Assembly (NCBI RefSeq): GCF_963678635.1
Contig: NW_026971686.1
Coordinates: 1-40,000 of the forward strand
Direction of reading: 5' to 3'
Length of the DNA: 40,000 nt
Source: Symsagittifera roscoffensis
Taxonomy: Eukaryota > Xenacoelomorpha > Acoela > Convolutidae
The position numbers and the translations under genes are program-made. Of this stretch, positions 1-10,406 are shown piece after piece (position 1 is the stretch's first letter; each line of letters begins with the position of its first letter). The notes beneath the pieces are model-generated. The model saw only the letters and a program-made list of their open reading frames with translations, was not told the origin of the DNA and searched no databases.

Positions 1-1115
1 AAGAGTTGGTCGACCAACACCTGCTGTGTCCTCGCATCCATCACCACCATGTCCGTAGGGTATCTACTATTGCATTATGGTGCAGAGCTCGAACACACCA
101 GATTTTTCGAGCCAGTAGGTCTATGATAGGCCTCACTATCCTTCAAGTTCAATTTATTTTCCAGAGCTTCTCGCCAGCCTCCGATATTCTGCTCTGTCTG
201 TAGTGCTTCAGGGAATACTTCCACGCTGAGGGACGTCACTAGCTCATGGGCACGCTCTAGGCGTTCCAGTGACTCTATCGAGCTCGTCATGCTGCAAAAT
301 CCCAAGGCAGTGATCAAGTTTACCTCCGTTACTCCATGACAGTCCGCGGTCAACTCCATTCCACTCTTATCTGACATGCTCAACCTCCCATACAGTTGTG
401 CCAATTGGCGATGCTGCTCGCTCAGCGTGATCAAGCAATGTTCCGAGATGCATACATATCCGTCCATTCCACTATTGTGAGCTAGACAGGTGCCCTGTCT
501 CAGCCAGTCACTCGATGCAGTTCCTTCGGATGGTTCCGTGAATGGGTTGTTTTTCTGCTTCGTTACTCTTATGGCCAGCAGATGGTGTATCATGGCCAGA
601 TCGTGCAAACTTGCGTCATCATCCAAGTCCAACGTAATATTCGCCGTTATATCCCAGATTGAACCGGTGTTTGGATGTGGACACCAAGAAGGCTTCATGA
701 GTTCCCACATGGTTACTAAGCTGGTTTTCAAGGGACCGTCCCAAAAACCACAATCAAAACTCACTTGCCCCTTCAGCTCGGGAACCGAGGGTTTGACCAC
801 TCGTTCCTCCAAAACAATACCCAGCTTGGGTTGTTCCACCATCAACATGCCAGTTTCTTTGAGTCGCTCTACCCAGAAGTCGAGTACTATAACTTGTTCA
901 TAGTCGAAGTACGCTTCCCTGGGTTCCTCATTCACGAAGGGATTATACGCCACACCCGGTATGCCAGACACATATTGGGACGACTTCAACTTTCCCAATG
1001 TCGCATAGTCTTTCTGTCCCCTGACCGCTTCAATTAATTCCCGGCTCACTTTCAACTCCTTGTTGGAATACCTTCTCGCTTCGTCCAACCGCGGTAGCTC
1101 TCCATATCGTTTGAC
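1..1115 (-). pseudogene. Left-most visible section of the polyprotein, open to the window edge
   Basis: The frame 75-1,088 gives 337 codons. It ends in a TAA at 75-77, but the same frame is then open to base 1 (CNSRYPTDMVVMDAR follows), so the polyprotein probably continues outside the window. The section mixes predicted beta strands (YEQVIVLDFWVERL, ITANITLDLDD) with helices and has several Cys and His residues (WCPHPN, CISEHC), but their spacing fits no zinc-binding pattern I know. No family is recognised. The upstream junction overlaps the previous piece between 1,052 and about 1,115. Confidence 0.45.
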
Positions 1116-2080
1116 TCCTTGTTTGGTATGGCCAGCGGCATGTCCTGATACAGCTCCAGGAGTGCCCTCAGGAAGTTTCTTTCACCATCAACTCCCTCTT
1201 GCCGATTGGTCTTTATGCATTCTCCCAATACAGGAGTGGGGATACGATCCACCACGAACCTTACGAAGCAAAGGGCATCCTTACGCTTAGGCCAGGCTAT
1301 CGCAGAATCGTCTCTAGAAATCAACATTTGCAGGGCTTCCATCAATTCCATTTCCTGTTCCTTTGATTTCGAGTCGTTGTTGGCTTCATACTCCGCTTTC
1401 TTAATTCCCATCAAACACCAGGCCAATCGTACCTGCAATTCAGTCCTGGTACATGGATAAGCTAGGTATGCTGCCACCGTCACCGGCGCATGCATCGTCT
1501 CGTCAAAGTATCCTTGGAGGGCCGCCCTCCAAGAGATCTCTAGCAGTCTTTCCAGGCCAATTTTGTTTGCTTCCGAGGACATCACCGTGCCGTATTCTTT
1601 CCGGTTCAAGTTGGAGTTCTCCGTCAGCTCCCTCAGATACTCCTGCATGGCTTGCTTCTCATTCCAAGCCATCAGGCGCCCTCTCGCGGAATTCCTCGCC
1701 TTCAGCATTTCCACATAACCCCCTGCCGGATCTCCCATGTGGACTGAGTCTGGTACAGTGATTCGACTATACTCGACCACGTCGAGTTGTCCCTCCAGTC
1801 TCATTCGGGCCATGTTGGTTCGCGAGGGCTTGTAATCATCAAGTCCTCCAGATCCACACTGACTGATGACCTCCATTTCCAGTTTAGTATCCGCCAGAGT
1901 CCGTGCACTTTTCTTTGACCTCGTGGCCTTTGTGGTCAAACCTGCCAATAACATAGGGGGTATCAGGTTCTCTTTTTCTCCCCCGGCAAGCATCGCACCA
2001 TCTCTTTGCCCACTTTCGCTTAAATGAGCTACTCCTGCCAAGGAGGCCACTACTGTACTGGCTTTTGACCTCTTTCTGGT
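1052..2080 (-). pseudogene. Unrecognised helical section of the polyprotein
   Basis: The frame encodes 332 codons from 2,050; the true continuation from upstream enters by a one-base shift near 2,075. The protein is mostly predicted-helical and charged, with many Leu, Glu and Arg residues (RLLEISWRAALQGYF, LVRLAWCLMGIKKAEYEAN-like stretches around residues 165-225) and no low-complexity DNA-binding or zinc motif. It ends in a frame that overlaps the next piece for 37 bases (1,052-1,088), where the reading frame changes once more. I do not recognise a family. Its value is mainly as evidence that coding potential continues without a gap from the SGNH part to the left edge. Confidence 0.45.
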
Positions 2081-3720
2081 TCACGGCTCTGCTTCCGGTC
2101 TTTCCCTTTAACCGCTTCAGCACTTTTTTTAGCTGGTCTGATGGGTAACTTCCTCGTGATCTGCTGATCATCGGCACTGTCCTCTGTAACTGACTAGGTC
2201 AGAACATCAGATTCTACAGAGTTCACTATTTTCTCCAGAACCTCGCGCATGATGGGTTGGTTTAGTCCCACCTTCATTATGGACTGCGTCCCGTATCCGT
2301 GTATCACGTCCCATGTCCTCTCCATGAAGGTCACTCGGTTCCAGGTTACTCCCGTCTCACGTTCAAGTTCACTCTGGTATCTTTCCCACTCTTCTTCCAG
2401 TAGCGTCCTCAGGAAAGATAACCTCATACTCTCCTCAATCTTCCGCCTCCTTGGTGACTCATGGAGCAGTTTCTGTAGCTCCCTCCTCCGGTAGTCCATT
2501 GCCAGGCTTATTGGTTCAACTGGGGATAAGCTGGCCGGCGCCTCCTTTGTAGGGGACATGAAAGACGATGGTGTCATCAGCAATAGATTCCCATCGACTA
2601 CCCTGTCGTCGTCTTCACTAAACTGGTATTCCAGCAAGTCCCTCTCCAATGCTCCTAGATCCATTTCACTCGATTTCTCTCCCTTTCCCTCCATGTGATC
2701 ATCGTCCTGATCCATCTGCTCGTCATCGTTCGTGTCTGGTTTTGGCTTAGGTCCCGAAGGGCCTTGTCGCATATCCCTGCCCGAGTCCGGCGGTGCCGGT
2801 ACGGTCAGATCCCCTGCATGGTAGAATAACTCATCGTTCACTAGGAATTCTACCGACTCCTCGCCATGTGGCGCCAGATCATCCACCGTTATGTATGTGC
2901 ATCCCCTGCACTCCTTTGCGACCTCCAGGATTAATACCTTCACCTCCCCTGACCACTTCAATCTCGATAGGTCATCTGCAGGTGCAGACACATCATTCCA
3001 CACCCCAGTCGAGACCTCTGGCTTCCTGGAAGGTGATGCTTTGATCTTCTTCCGGCTCCAAATATCAGGAAATGTGAAGTCAAGCGTGTGCATGGCCGCA
3101 ACGTTCCAACTGATGAAGCGCGGCTCCATCCCTTCACTCCACTTCAGCATTCTCTTCTCCACATCACGAGCCGCTCCGATGCGAGGGGCAATTACAGGAG
3201 ATGTGACTCCCAACAACATCCTCCTTATCGGTGGGTATCGAGGGCATTGGTCCGGCAGCGGCCTGCACCCTGAAAGCCGCGCTTTCCGGTTCTCTTTCAC
3301 GTGTGCGTAGGCCTCTGGCAAAAGTGGGACCCTCATCGCCTCTCCTGGATCCTTTACCACTGGTCGCAGATTCCAAAGCTTCGGGTTGAACTGGACATGG
3401 GAAAGGTCCTCGCGGCCCATTCGGCATTTAAATTTGTTGTTGAAGTCCATCAACAACCAACCCGGCTCCGCTAATCTTCCAAATAGCCTGTCGCCGCTGG
3501 CTAGCCCTCTTAGCTGCTTCTGTTCCACCCAATTCAGCACGGAGCAATCCACTACCGAAACTAGGTTGACATACAACACCGAGTTCCTGTATGCCTTTAC
3601 TTGCACATCGGGGAACGCAAATGACATCACTCCCGTAGTCCATGAATCAGAGCCAGCGGATCGATCCGCATCATGACAGCCAGATCTGTCAGCAAAGGCA
3701 TGCCACAGTACTGTTTGCAC
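2075..3720 (-). pseudogene. Unrecognised acidic-tailed section of the polyprotein
   Basis: The long frame 2,194-3,720 gives 508 codons. The first in-frame ATG is near 3,627 (MSFAFPDVQ); the codons before it are open but start with GTG just after a TGA, so they are probably part of the preceding piece read in the wrong frame. Residues of about 30-230 look globular (many hydrophobic strands, several Trp). About residues 300-360 are an acidic, disordered stretch (DDEQMDQDDD). The last 120 residues are helical and charged (RRRELQKLL, EEEWERYQSE). After a TAG at 2,194-2,196 the same frame stays open to about 2,075 and reads basic, K/R/E-rich sequence, so the stop looks like a point lesion. No catalytic motif is recognisable. 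Confidence 0.5.
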
Positions 3721-4256
3721 TCACCCGCATCCGTCGCCACCTTATCCTCTGCTGTGACGCTCCTGTTCTGTTACAGGAGATATTGGAGCAGGAGGATCCT
3801 CTAGTCCTTCATCTTTTTGAGCGAGGCGGTTTCCAACTGCGCGTTGAATTCACGACTCGTTCCCTGAAGCTGTTCTGGGTATCGCAACAGCACGAGCAGA
3901 TCACCTAACCGACCGTACGTTTTAGCGATCAGGGTGAGGAGCCCGTCCAATCTCAGGTCAGCCAAAGCTTGGGTGAAGAGATTCGCAGGTCCCTTCACGA
4001 AATTCTCGTGACCAAATGTCACATACAAGGCCAATATCAAGCCGATTGACAGTTTCCTGATAAACTTGACGAAGCTCGCGATCAGGTTCCTGGATGCCCT
4101 CGGGTAACATGTTGACAAGAAGGATGGCGTCCATCCCACTCCCATTCCACCCAATACAGCGTCTGATCGTTCATATTGTGCCCTCGTGGCCAAGATATCA
4201 GCTTGGAACTTATCCAATGACATCGTATTCACGTCCTGCATCAACTGCAACATCAT
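3640..4256 (-). pseudogene. Short membrane-prone segment of the polyprotein
   Basis: The open frame 3,801-4,256 encodes 151 residues and starts at an ATG overlapping the upstream stop (ATGATG, TGA in the other frame). It is helical and hydrophobic. Residues of about 57-82 (from NLIASFVKFI to LILALYVTF) could span or lie along a membrane, and about residues 91-131 form a second amphipathic, Leu-rich stretch. It ends in TAG at 3,801-3,803. The same frame then reads another 19 codons rich in P, E and Q to a TAA, and a different frame is open from about 3,750 to 3,640 before the next long frame begins. I recognise no family. The overlap could be a termination-reinitiation site or simply a frameshift in one continuous protein; the second fits the decay seen elsewhere. 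Confidence 0.45.
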
Positions 4257-6362
4257 GCCTCCTCATGCAACATCTCTTTGATCACCACCGGTGCATGCTC
4301 GAACGCATCTCCTCTCAAGGTACACAATCTCGGTGACAAGTACAACCATGCATTGGTGTGTGGCTTCGTACGCAAAGCCAATGCCATGAGATCCTCTTCC
4401 GCCGACGTCATATTTTTTCTAACCGTCCTCCCCTGTTCATTTTCTGCGTGATCCATTTGTCTGAACCAGAGATCATTAGCCACCTGTTGTACTAACAAAT
4501 GATCGTCATCTACCCCTGGCCTCAATTTCAATAATCTTGAAAAGTTGGACAGCTCCAACCCCAGAACTTCATCCAGCACCAACCGAGTTGTGCTACAATC
4601 TTTGAACCCCTGTATGGCATTAGAAATGTCAGCCCGAATGGCAGGAAGCTCAGATCGGTATGGGTAGTAGTTGTTGGGGTCCACCGTTCTGTTTGGCGCG
4701 GGTATTATCACGCTGAATTGTCCCTTTGCTATCGTTGTGACCATCGTGTACACAAACTGAAGGGGTTCTGGCAATGTGGCGTACCCCGGTGATAACACAA
4801 AGACAACCTTCACCACATTTTGAGTGAAGCGTTGTTTCACTGATGTCTCTACCTCAGCCATGGCCGAGAGTGATGTCATTATCACCTCTCCTATGACCTC
4901 ATTGCTCGGGATCGATCCATCCGTCAGACGGGACAACAACCCTTTGCTCTGTAGGTGATCATTCGAGCCTGCAACCACTATCACCTGCGGTTCCATGCTG
5001 ACCACCCTTCGTAAACTTATCATCATGCCTGCTGATTGTCCCCAGTCCAACTTAGGCGCCGTCAAGAAAATCACATCAGGCCAAAAGAGAGAACGGGGCG
5101 TGTAGAGATAATCCGAACTGGCCACTATCAGATATTTGGCAGCCTTCATATCCAGGGGATCATAAGCGGCAAACAGGCTGTCACCGACTGGTCCCGTCAG
5201 CCCTGCATTTCTCCTGTCGTCTCCTTCCACCGAAGTCGCTCGGGGATAGTCTCTGGAATATTCACCAGGCGCTTGGCCGGGAGGTTTAGCAAACTGTCTG
5301 TACTTCTTGTGATGCTTGTTGTTGGGCTTATTCTCTGCCAGAAACTTACCCTTCCTAGCAGGTGGTGTCAGCTCTCTGGCTCTCCGACGGAAGTCCGTGA
5401 GAGATCGGGTGTTCAAAGGTCCAAGGGTATTGTCCTGAGGCAATCCCTTGAGGTCCACATACCTGAGCGTAGTCGCGGAGCTGAACTGCTCCTGTCCCGC
5501 TACCAGCCAATCCACACCCGGTATTCGATACAATCGTGACATTGTGGGACCCTCTCCACCGATCATCTTCCTTGCATCCTCCCGACACGTCAATGTATTC
5601 ATGTTCAATTTTGCCGACATGTCTGTCTTATATTGTCCCCAACCACTGGGATCTGGACGGTTCCAGAGCAGCACACTGTTTGGTTTGACTCCCTCCGTTG
5701 CCACGGCGCTCGTCGATTGTCCTGTTGTCGAAGCAGGAGTTGCTGTGGCAGACGTGTCACTCCTCCTAGACACGGTCTGGGAGCTAATCCGGCTCTGATC
5801 AACCGATCTGCCAAGTCGGCTCTCCATTGGTTGAGTCCTGGGAGGAGGGGCAGTCCCCAACCTCGTTCTCACATCTGAGCTCGGAGCGACGGGAGCAGTT
5901 GCACCCGTTTCCATTGCCAGGGGCCCGAGGCGATCGGCGAGTGATTCTGACACGTTACCCCTCACTCTACCTCCTCCAGTCGAACTGGTCTTAGCCAGTG
6001 AGCTGGTTGTCCTTAACTCTTGCTCCATCTCCCTCAACTGCGTCTGGAACACGTCGTTTATCCAGCGCCTCCCTTGCTGTGTGTTGAAGTGTATGCCGTC
6101 CCTGGTGAGCGTGAGGTGATCGATCATGTGCAGCATGTTTTCTAGATCCATGAGTCGCAGCTCGCTGGGGTTGGTCCTTACCAGTTCGCGAGTCATCTCG
6201 TTCCACCGGGTCACGTTACCATTCATAAAATCTGCAACCGGCGTGCCCATCTCCGGGTTTTGTGGTATCGTACATAGAACCACAAGTCTGGGCCTGTACT
6301 TCTCCTTCAGTTCATTCAGAAGGCAGACCAGTAGGGGTTCCCACTTGCCCTCTGGGGTTACC
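4253..6362 (-). pseudogene. Middle of the SGNH polyprotein: end of SGNH domain 1 and a divergent second SGNH-like domain
   Basis: The long open frame gives 676 residues from 6,283; the same frame is open a little further upstream to the shift near 6,365. Residues 1-90 complete SGNH domain 1 (DGIH at 62-65). Residues 95-340 are a low-complexity S/T/P/R linker. Residues 360-610 look like a second SGNH domain. A literal GDSL sits at 367-370, with an alternative block I strand at 384-394 (LIVASSDYLY). A Gly-containing block II lies around WGQSAGM (414-420), block III is VVAGSND (436-442) and block V is VDDDH (591-595). Hydrophobic strands VVKVVFVLSP and FSVIIPAP lie where this fold needs them. 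Which Ser is the nucleophile is unclear, so this domain may be inactive or a binding module. The frame ends in a TGA that overlaps the next ATG. Confidence 0.65.
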
Positions 6363-6545
6363 GGGCCCTCGAATTGTCATTAGTCCCGAGCATTATTACC
6401 AATGTGTCTAGGTGATTCTCTCCCTGGAACCCCATCATCTTGATGACTTGAGCTACGGAAGCGCCTCCGAAAGATAGGACAGCAGTCTGCCCTTCGACAA
6501 AAGATCTCGTTTAGATCCCTCACTGAACTGTCCCCTATAACCAAA
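6085..6545 (-). other. SGNH/GDSL-type hydrolase domain 1, split over three frames
   Basis: Four signature blocks of the SGNH hydrolase fold occur in the right order and spacing. Block I is IGDSSVR at about 6,524-6,541 (nucleophile Ser). Block II is a Gly in FGGAS near 6,460-6,475. Block III is LGTND at 6,376-6,390 (oxyanion Asn). Block V is RDGIHFN at about 6,083-6,103 (Asp62 and His65 of the downstream frame). Between blocks III and V lies an alternating hydrophobic strand pattern (RLVVLCTIP), as the family expects. Two one-base frameshifts, in the T run at 6,499-6,502 and near 6,362-6,375, separate blocks I/II/III and III/V. SGNH enzymes deacylate lipids, sugars or other esters. All catalytic residues can be read, but this copy cannot make the domain in one frame. 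Confidence 0.75.
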
Positions 6546-7771
6546 TCACGACTCCCTGAGGGAATTGCCTGGTTGCTTATGGCGGGGTTCCAGCTCATGC
6601 CATTCAAACAAGCGCGAGGATGCTCCGTGGCCACTTGCACGAACTGGTTGCGCACCGCTAGATTCTTTCTAATATCAATCATGCGAGACCTATGAATCGT
6701 CCCGTCATGCGTAATCCCTGTTAGTACTACAGTTCGAGGTGCTCTCTCCGAGCTGCTGGAAGAATGATCAAAGCGTTGGGAGGGGACGACCCTACCCAAT
6801 GTCCGCCCAGTGGTTCTGTTGATCTCATCCATTGTTGCTCTAGCCACCTGATTGAATGACTCTTGTAACTGAGGAGCGTGATAGGTGTCGGAGGGGTCTG
6901 GTATCGTGTTTCTCGGGTTGGGAGCAGACGGTGGTTTCTGCTGAGGGGCCTCGGGCCCTCTTGGTGCGCACAGTTCCTGTGCGCTCGTCCTGGGACGTGT
7001 GTCCCTGGATGCTTCCGAGGAGTTCATCGTAGCCAGAACCTCCGGTGACACTTGACTCACCCTCGCCATATAAAGCTCCCTCAGATGTTTTATCTCTTCT
7101 TCCTTGTAGGCTATTTACAGGTCTTCAAACTTCTTCTTCCATTCGTCCCTTTCTCGAGCTATTGTCCTGTACTCACACAGCTCGTTCTGATCACTTTCCT
7201 TCTTCTCTAGGGTCTCGATCGTCTCCGATGTCTGTATCTCGATCTCGCTCACCCTCACTCTCTTGAGGGGAGAAGCAGCTGTTGGGGAGTCTACTGAGTG
7301 TGACGGGCCCGGCCCATCACGTAGTCTTTTCGCTCCGATGAGCGGCTGCGCAGGCTGAACGGGTACGGACATCTCACCTAGCCGGTGATCCCTTTGCTCG
7401 TCTAGTCCCGGCTCACGAGCCAAGTCGTGTCCGGACATTTCTCCTCGGCGCCATCTCATCAATCGATTTCGACCTCTCTCGGCGGTCCCGGACTCACCGA
7501 AGGCCAGCATTAACACCACTTCCATGGGGCGATTCTCTCGACCCTCTCGTCCCAACGCGTTGAGGAGTGCGACCACAAACATCGCCAATCCCGGGTCTTC
7601 TCGTGTAAAATCACAATCAATCAGCCGCTGATAGATCTCGTCTAGAGTCGCTCCTAGACTCGCTGAGACGAATTCCATTAATTCATTTGTATCGCCCATT
7701 TCTACGTGTCGATTCTCTTGTCGTGAAGTTTCTTCAAGTTTGCTTTGATTCAGTAAACAAAATTTGATCAA
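6503..7771 (-). pseudogene. N-terminal part of the SGNH polyprotein: charged, coiled-coil, start of SGNH domain 1
   Basis: This is the upstream-most piece of the polyprotein. The likely start is the ATG at 7,697-7,699 (MGDTNELME); the open frame extends a little further up without another ATG. The first 90 residues look helical. They are followed by a basic, proline-rich stretch with two KR-rich clusters (AKRLRDG, PLKRVRV) that could be nuclear signals, then a strongly charged heptad-like segment interrupted by a TAA at 7,115-7,117. The reading frame is identical on both sides of that stop (EWKKKFEDL, then AYKEEEIKHL), so the stop is a point lesion inside one coiled coil. After a disordered S/P-rich linker the frame reaches DLVIGDSSVRDL at about 6,510-6,545, which is block I of an SGNH hydrolase. 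A run of four A (plus strand 6,499-6,502) marks the frameshift out of this frame. Confidence 0.65.
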
Positions 7772-8150
7772 TCAAGACCTAAAAAAACAAGTCACGACTT
7801 AAAACCATCATTTCATGCGTTCCCATTTTCAGGATAAAACATCATTCACATTTTTCTCCTTTAAAACAATCTGTTGAAACTTTTCTTCGTTACTGATTTA
7901 AAACTTAGCACCAAGCTGGATCGTCCACCTTCAACCTTATCGAGGTAACGAGAATGAGCGCTGTCACCCTCCATACCTGGTCTTCCAGGACACAAAGATC
8001 ACATAAAACATACCCTAACAATAACATAACACATAAACATCATATATCTACATTATTACCTAAAAACATAATCCCTAGTAGCTAACCTAATTCAGTCCTA
8101 ATCTCTATAAAGTGAACTTAATAAAAACCACTTATCTCCGAATGCGACTC
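7772..8150. other. Non-coding spacer between the SGNH polyprotein and pol
   Basis: The 379 bases between the pol stop and the start of the SGNH frame are AT-rich and hold no open frame worth calling. I looked for long matches to the sequence right of 17,762, which an LTR here would require, and saw none by eye. There is no clear long pyrimidine run on the plus strand to mark a polypurine tract. If the two polyproteins belong to one element, this stretch would hold a splice acceptor or subgenomic promoter; neither can be shown. Confidence 0.4.
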
Positions 8151-8640
8151 CTAGCATATGCTCAGATAGTACTTATTATTTAAGTAAACTTCTATGTCAG
8201 TTTCTGAAAATATCACGTGTACAAGGGCGTACAACTTTCTCGGATGTAGCTTTCCCCTATTAGGATCATATACTGGTAACGAGAGAGAGGTCACTCCTCT
8301 ATCAACCAGAAAATCCCTAAGTCGAGTCAAGGCCAATACCAAGCTCTCTGGATCTACGTGTTGCCTATCAGTGGCCTTGGTAACCAGGAAACACAAATAT
8401 TTCCCCGGTATCTGTGATGCAACAGGGGCAGCGCTATCATCCCTCCCACACCAGGCCTCTGTTTCCATAAAAACTCGATGTTCCTATACTCTCTTTTGAA
8501 ATCAGCCGCTAGTGCTGTTTTGAAGCTTACATCCGCGGTTATCGCTATAGCGCATGTACGTTCCGTGAGTATGAAATCGCTGTCCGTTATGACGATATTG
8601 TTTGAATAATGAATAATGACGATATCGTTCGTTAGGTCAA
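8151..8640 (-). pseudogene. Macro-like (ADP-ribose-binding) domain at the C-terminus of Pol
   Basis: The last 160 codons, split by a shift near 8,435, fit the order of a macro domain of the OARD1/TARG1 branch. A strand ends in Asp before TERTCAIAITAD. Then come ALAADFKREYRN (the helix with FK+(F/Y)), GVGGMIAL (a strand where the family reads G-x-VAVL), KYLCFLVTKA (family: YIYYLITK), ESLVLALTRLRDFLVDRGV (the long helix), TSLSLPVYDPNRGKL (strand and loop where OARD1 has the Pro-Arg-Ile-Gly-Cys-Gly loop) and FSETDIEVYL (the final strand). OARD1 removes ADP-ribose from glutamate. Here the Gly-rich loop and its catalytic Asp are not conserved, so binding or a lost activity is more likely than hydrolysis. 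The match is by motif order read by eye. Confidence 0.62.
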
Positions 8641-9857
8641 AATAAGGTTCAAAAATTTGTCTAAAAGGTGGTTTTTTAGCGTTCTCGCCTTCCGTCTCAA
8701 GTTCTCCGGTTTCTCTTGCCGATTTTAATTTTTTAATGATCAGATTTTTGGTGTGGGTGAGTCCTACCCCCACTCCCCGGACAAAAATATCCATCGACGT
8801 CCCCGTCGATCGCCCAAAGTCGAGCAGATCGAGGTTGGATTGCGGAACGCGTAGAGGGCCATCTGGAGCGACCCAGTTGGACTCGGTATTGTCATCGCTG
8901 ACGTATTTGATGCCGTCTTTATCAATATCCTGAATCGTCAAGATTGTCTCTTTAGGATCCGTCGGCAGATCGTGGAGCCATTCGAGCACTCGCAAATTCG
9001 TTAATTCTTGCTCATGAATCTGATCCACCTCTGGTTCGAACTCTACTTCTGGTTCGGAGCGATCGTCGATCCATTCTTGATCCATGTCATTTACCAAGTC
9101 GATCAACCTTGGCACCGCTACTTCATCCAATCCCACCAGCAACTCAATCATATCACTCAAAACTATCCTGTCTATGACGAAATCCTCGCCATACGGGTTG
9201 TACTTCTTCTTATCCCTTCCCTTCTTGCTCTGGCGTGTTTCCATGGTGAGAGGAAAGTCAGGTTGTATCCCTTTGTCAATTTCAGTCTGTTCTGGGCAGT
9301 CCCAGTCCTCCTCGGCAAAAGGTAGAGTTTCGTCATCCACCTCTACTCGCTCGGTCAACTCTAGGTCCAGTGGTAGGTCGCAATCATCCACCACCTCATT
9401 TCCGTCGTTTTTGTCGCGAGTGCCTCTTTCATTCTTCTCACAAGCAGGATCCACTATCAAATAGTCTCCCTCTTGCATGTCTGCTGGGATGCACCAGTCC
9501 TCTGATGAGGCATTGTGCGGTTTGATGTTTTCGTAATGAGCTGCTCTTCCTGTGCTCAGTCGATAAAACCGACCTCCTTGGTGCACCTCTGTTATTTGAA
9601 ATGGGCCACGCCATTTCTTTAATAATGTTTTGGTTCCTTTTCGTGGAACCACTTCCTGAAATACCCAGACGTAATCGTCAACTGAGTAGGCTTTTGCATC
9701 GGCAGTCCTTTTTATCGAACCTCCGTTTCTGTCTAATTTGCGCCTGTTGCGTGTTCCTCCTGCATAAGTCATTGAGGTCCTGCTGTCTTCTAATGACATC
9801 CCGCACGTACGTTTGCGGTGCTGTTCTCTTCCCTTCAAATTCAGGGTAGAAAAACGT
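8640..9857 (-). pseudogene. pol: Integrase C-terminus (GPF module) and acidic linker
   Basis: From 9,857 the phase of the integrase core stays open to about 9,700, where a one-base shift leads into the 494-codon frame 8,354-9,838. Its residues of about 50-110 contain the C-terminal integrase module (SVDDYVWVFQEVVP, KKWRGPFQITEVHQGGRFYRL, HYENIKPHN), the Gypsy GPY/F domain with Tyr replaced. From about residue 125 to 330 follows a very acidic linker with a basic patch (QSKKGRDKKKYNPYG). No chromodomain aromatic cage is visible. The linker leads into the macro-like domain that ends the polyprotein. Confidence 0.78.
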
Positions 9858-10406
9858 CTACGGAAGCGCCTTTTCGTGACCCGTTAGCATCATATGCGGA
9901 CTTATTCCCGTGGTGGAATGCTCTGTGCTGATGTAAGCACCCATCACTTGCGGCAAGTGTCTATCCAAGTCATACATGTAGCGTGAGCAATAAACTCTCA
10001 ACATGAATACCAGCGTGCGATTCTGCCTCTCGACTAGGCCATTCGTTTGCGGGTGATAAGTGGTCGAGTGGGCCTGTGCTACCTGTGACCTTTTCATTAA
10101 CTCTTTCGTGAGATCACCTACGAATGCTTTGCCATTGTCCGATTAGAATGTGATGGGGCAGCCGTGCCTCGATATCCACACATTTATCAGATGATCGCAT
10201 GTTTCTTCCGCTGATGCTGTCATGCAGGGTGCTGCCTCTGCATTTTTCGTAAAATGGTCAATCATTACCAGCACCTGATTGTAGTCCGTGGCTGTCATGC
10301 ATATCTTTTGGTGACCAATCTGCACTACTTCATTGAATCCCGATGATTCTATTGACTGCAGAGGGAATTTTAGTTTCCTGGGGTCTTTTGCCTGTTGACA
10401 CGACAA
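9858..10406 (-). pseudogene. pol: Integrase catalytic core
   Basis: One phase covers the core, with a TAA at 10,143-10,145. The DDE residues are visible: first Asp in VLVMIDHFTKNAEA (about 10,235-10,270), second Asp in SDNGKAFVGDL (about 10,113-10,142, directly after the stop) and Glu in HPQTNGLVERQNRT (about 10,010-10,050), with spacing as in Ty3/Gypsy integrases. The stop falls one codon before the second Asp motif. The frame ends in TAG at 9,858-9,860 but continues in phase into the next section. Integrase joins the element cDNA to the host chromosome. Confidence 0.88.

Larger units (their letters stand above)
1..7771 (-). other. Decayed giant polyprotein region with SGNH hydrolase domains (left end outside window)
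   Basis: Reading on the minus strand from about 7,771 to the left edge, almost every base belongs to one of six long open frames that hand over to each other at one-base shifts or single in-frame stops. Translations on either side of each break continue in sense and composition, so I read this as one ancestral open frame of more than 2,400 codons. Clear breaks are a TAA at 7,115-7,117, shifts near 6,500 and 6,365, the overlap at 4,253-4,256, a TAG at 3,801-3,803, shifts between 3,640 and 3,780, a TAG at 2,194-2,196, shifts near 2,075 and 1,052-1,120, and a TAA at 75-77. It lies downstream of the Gypsy-like pol in the same orientation. It could be a second polyprotein of that element or a separate mobile or host-derived gene; the window does not decide. 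Confidence 0.6.

Noticed and set aside
1884-2177. Separate small basic protein on the minus strand
   Set aside because: It overlaps two better frames that continue the polyprotein; its composition is that of the same basic region read out of phase.
490-3310. Plus-strand frames opposite the polyprotein
   Set aside because: They are shadows of the minus-strand coding region, with no recognisable content.
3801-4256. Envelope glycoprotein
   Set aside because: One hydrophobic stretch but no signal peptide, cysteine pattern, furin site or fusion peptide.
7772-8150. LTR between pol and the SGNH polyprotein
   Set aside because: I found no matching sequence right of gag, no TG...CA-bounded repeat and no clear polypurine tract; it is not proven absent.
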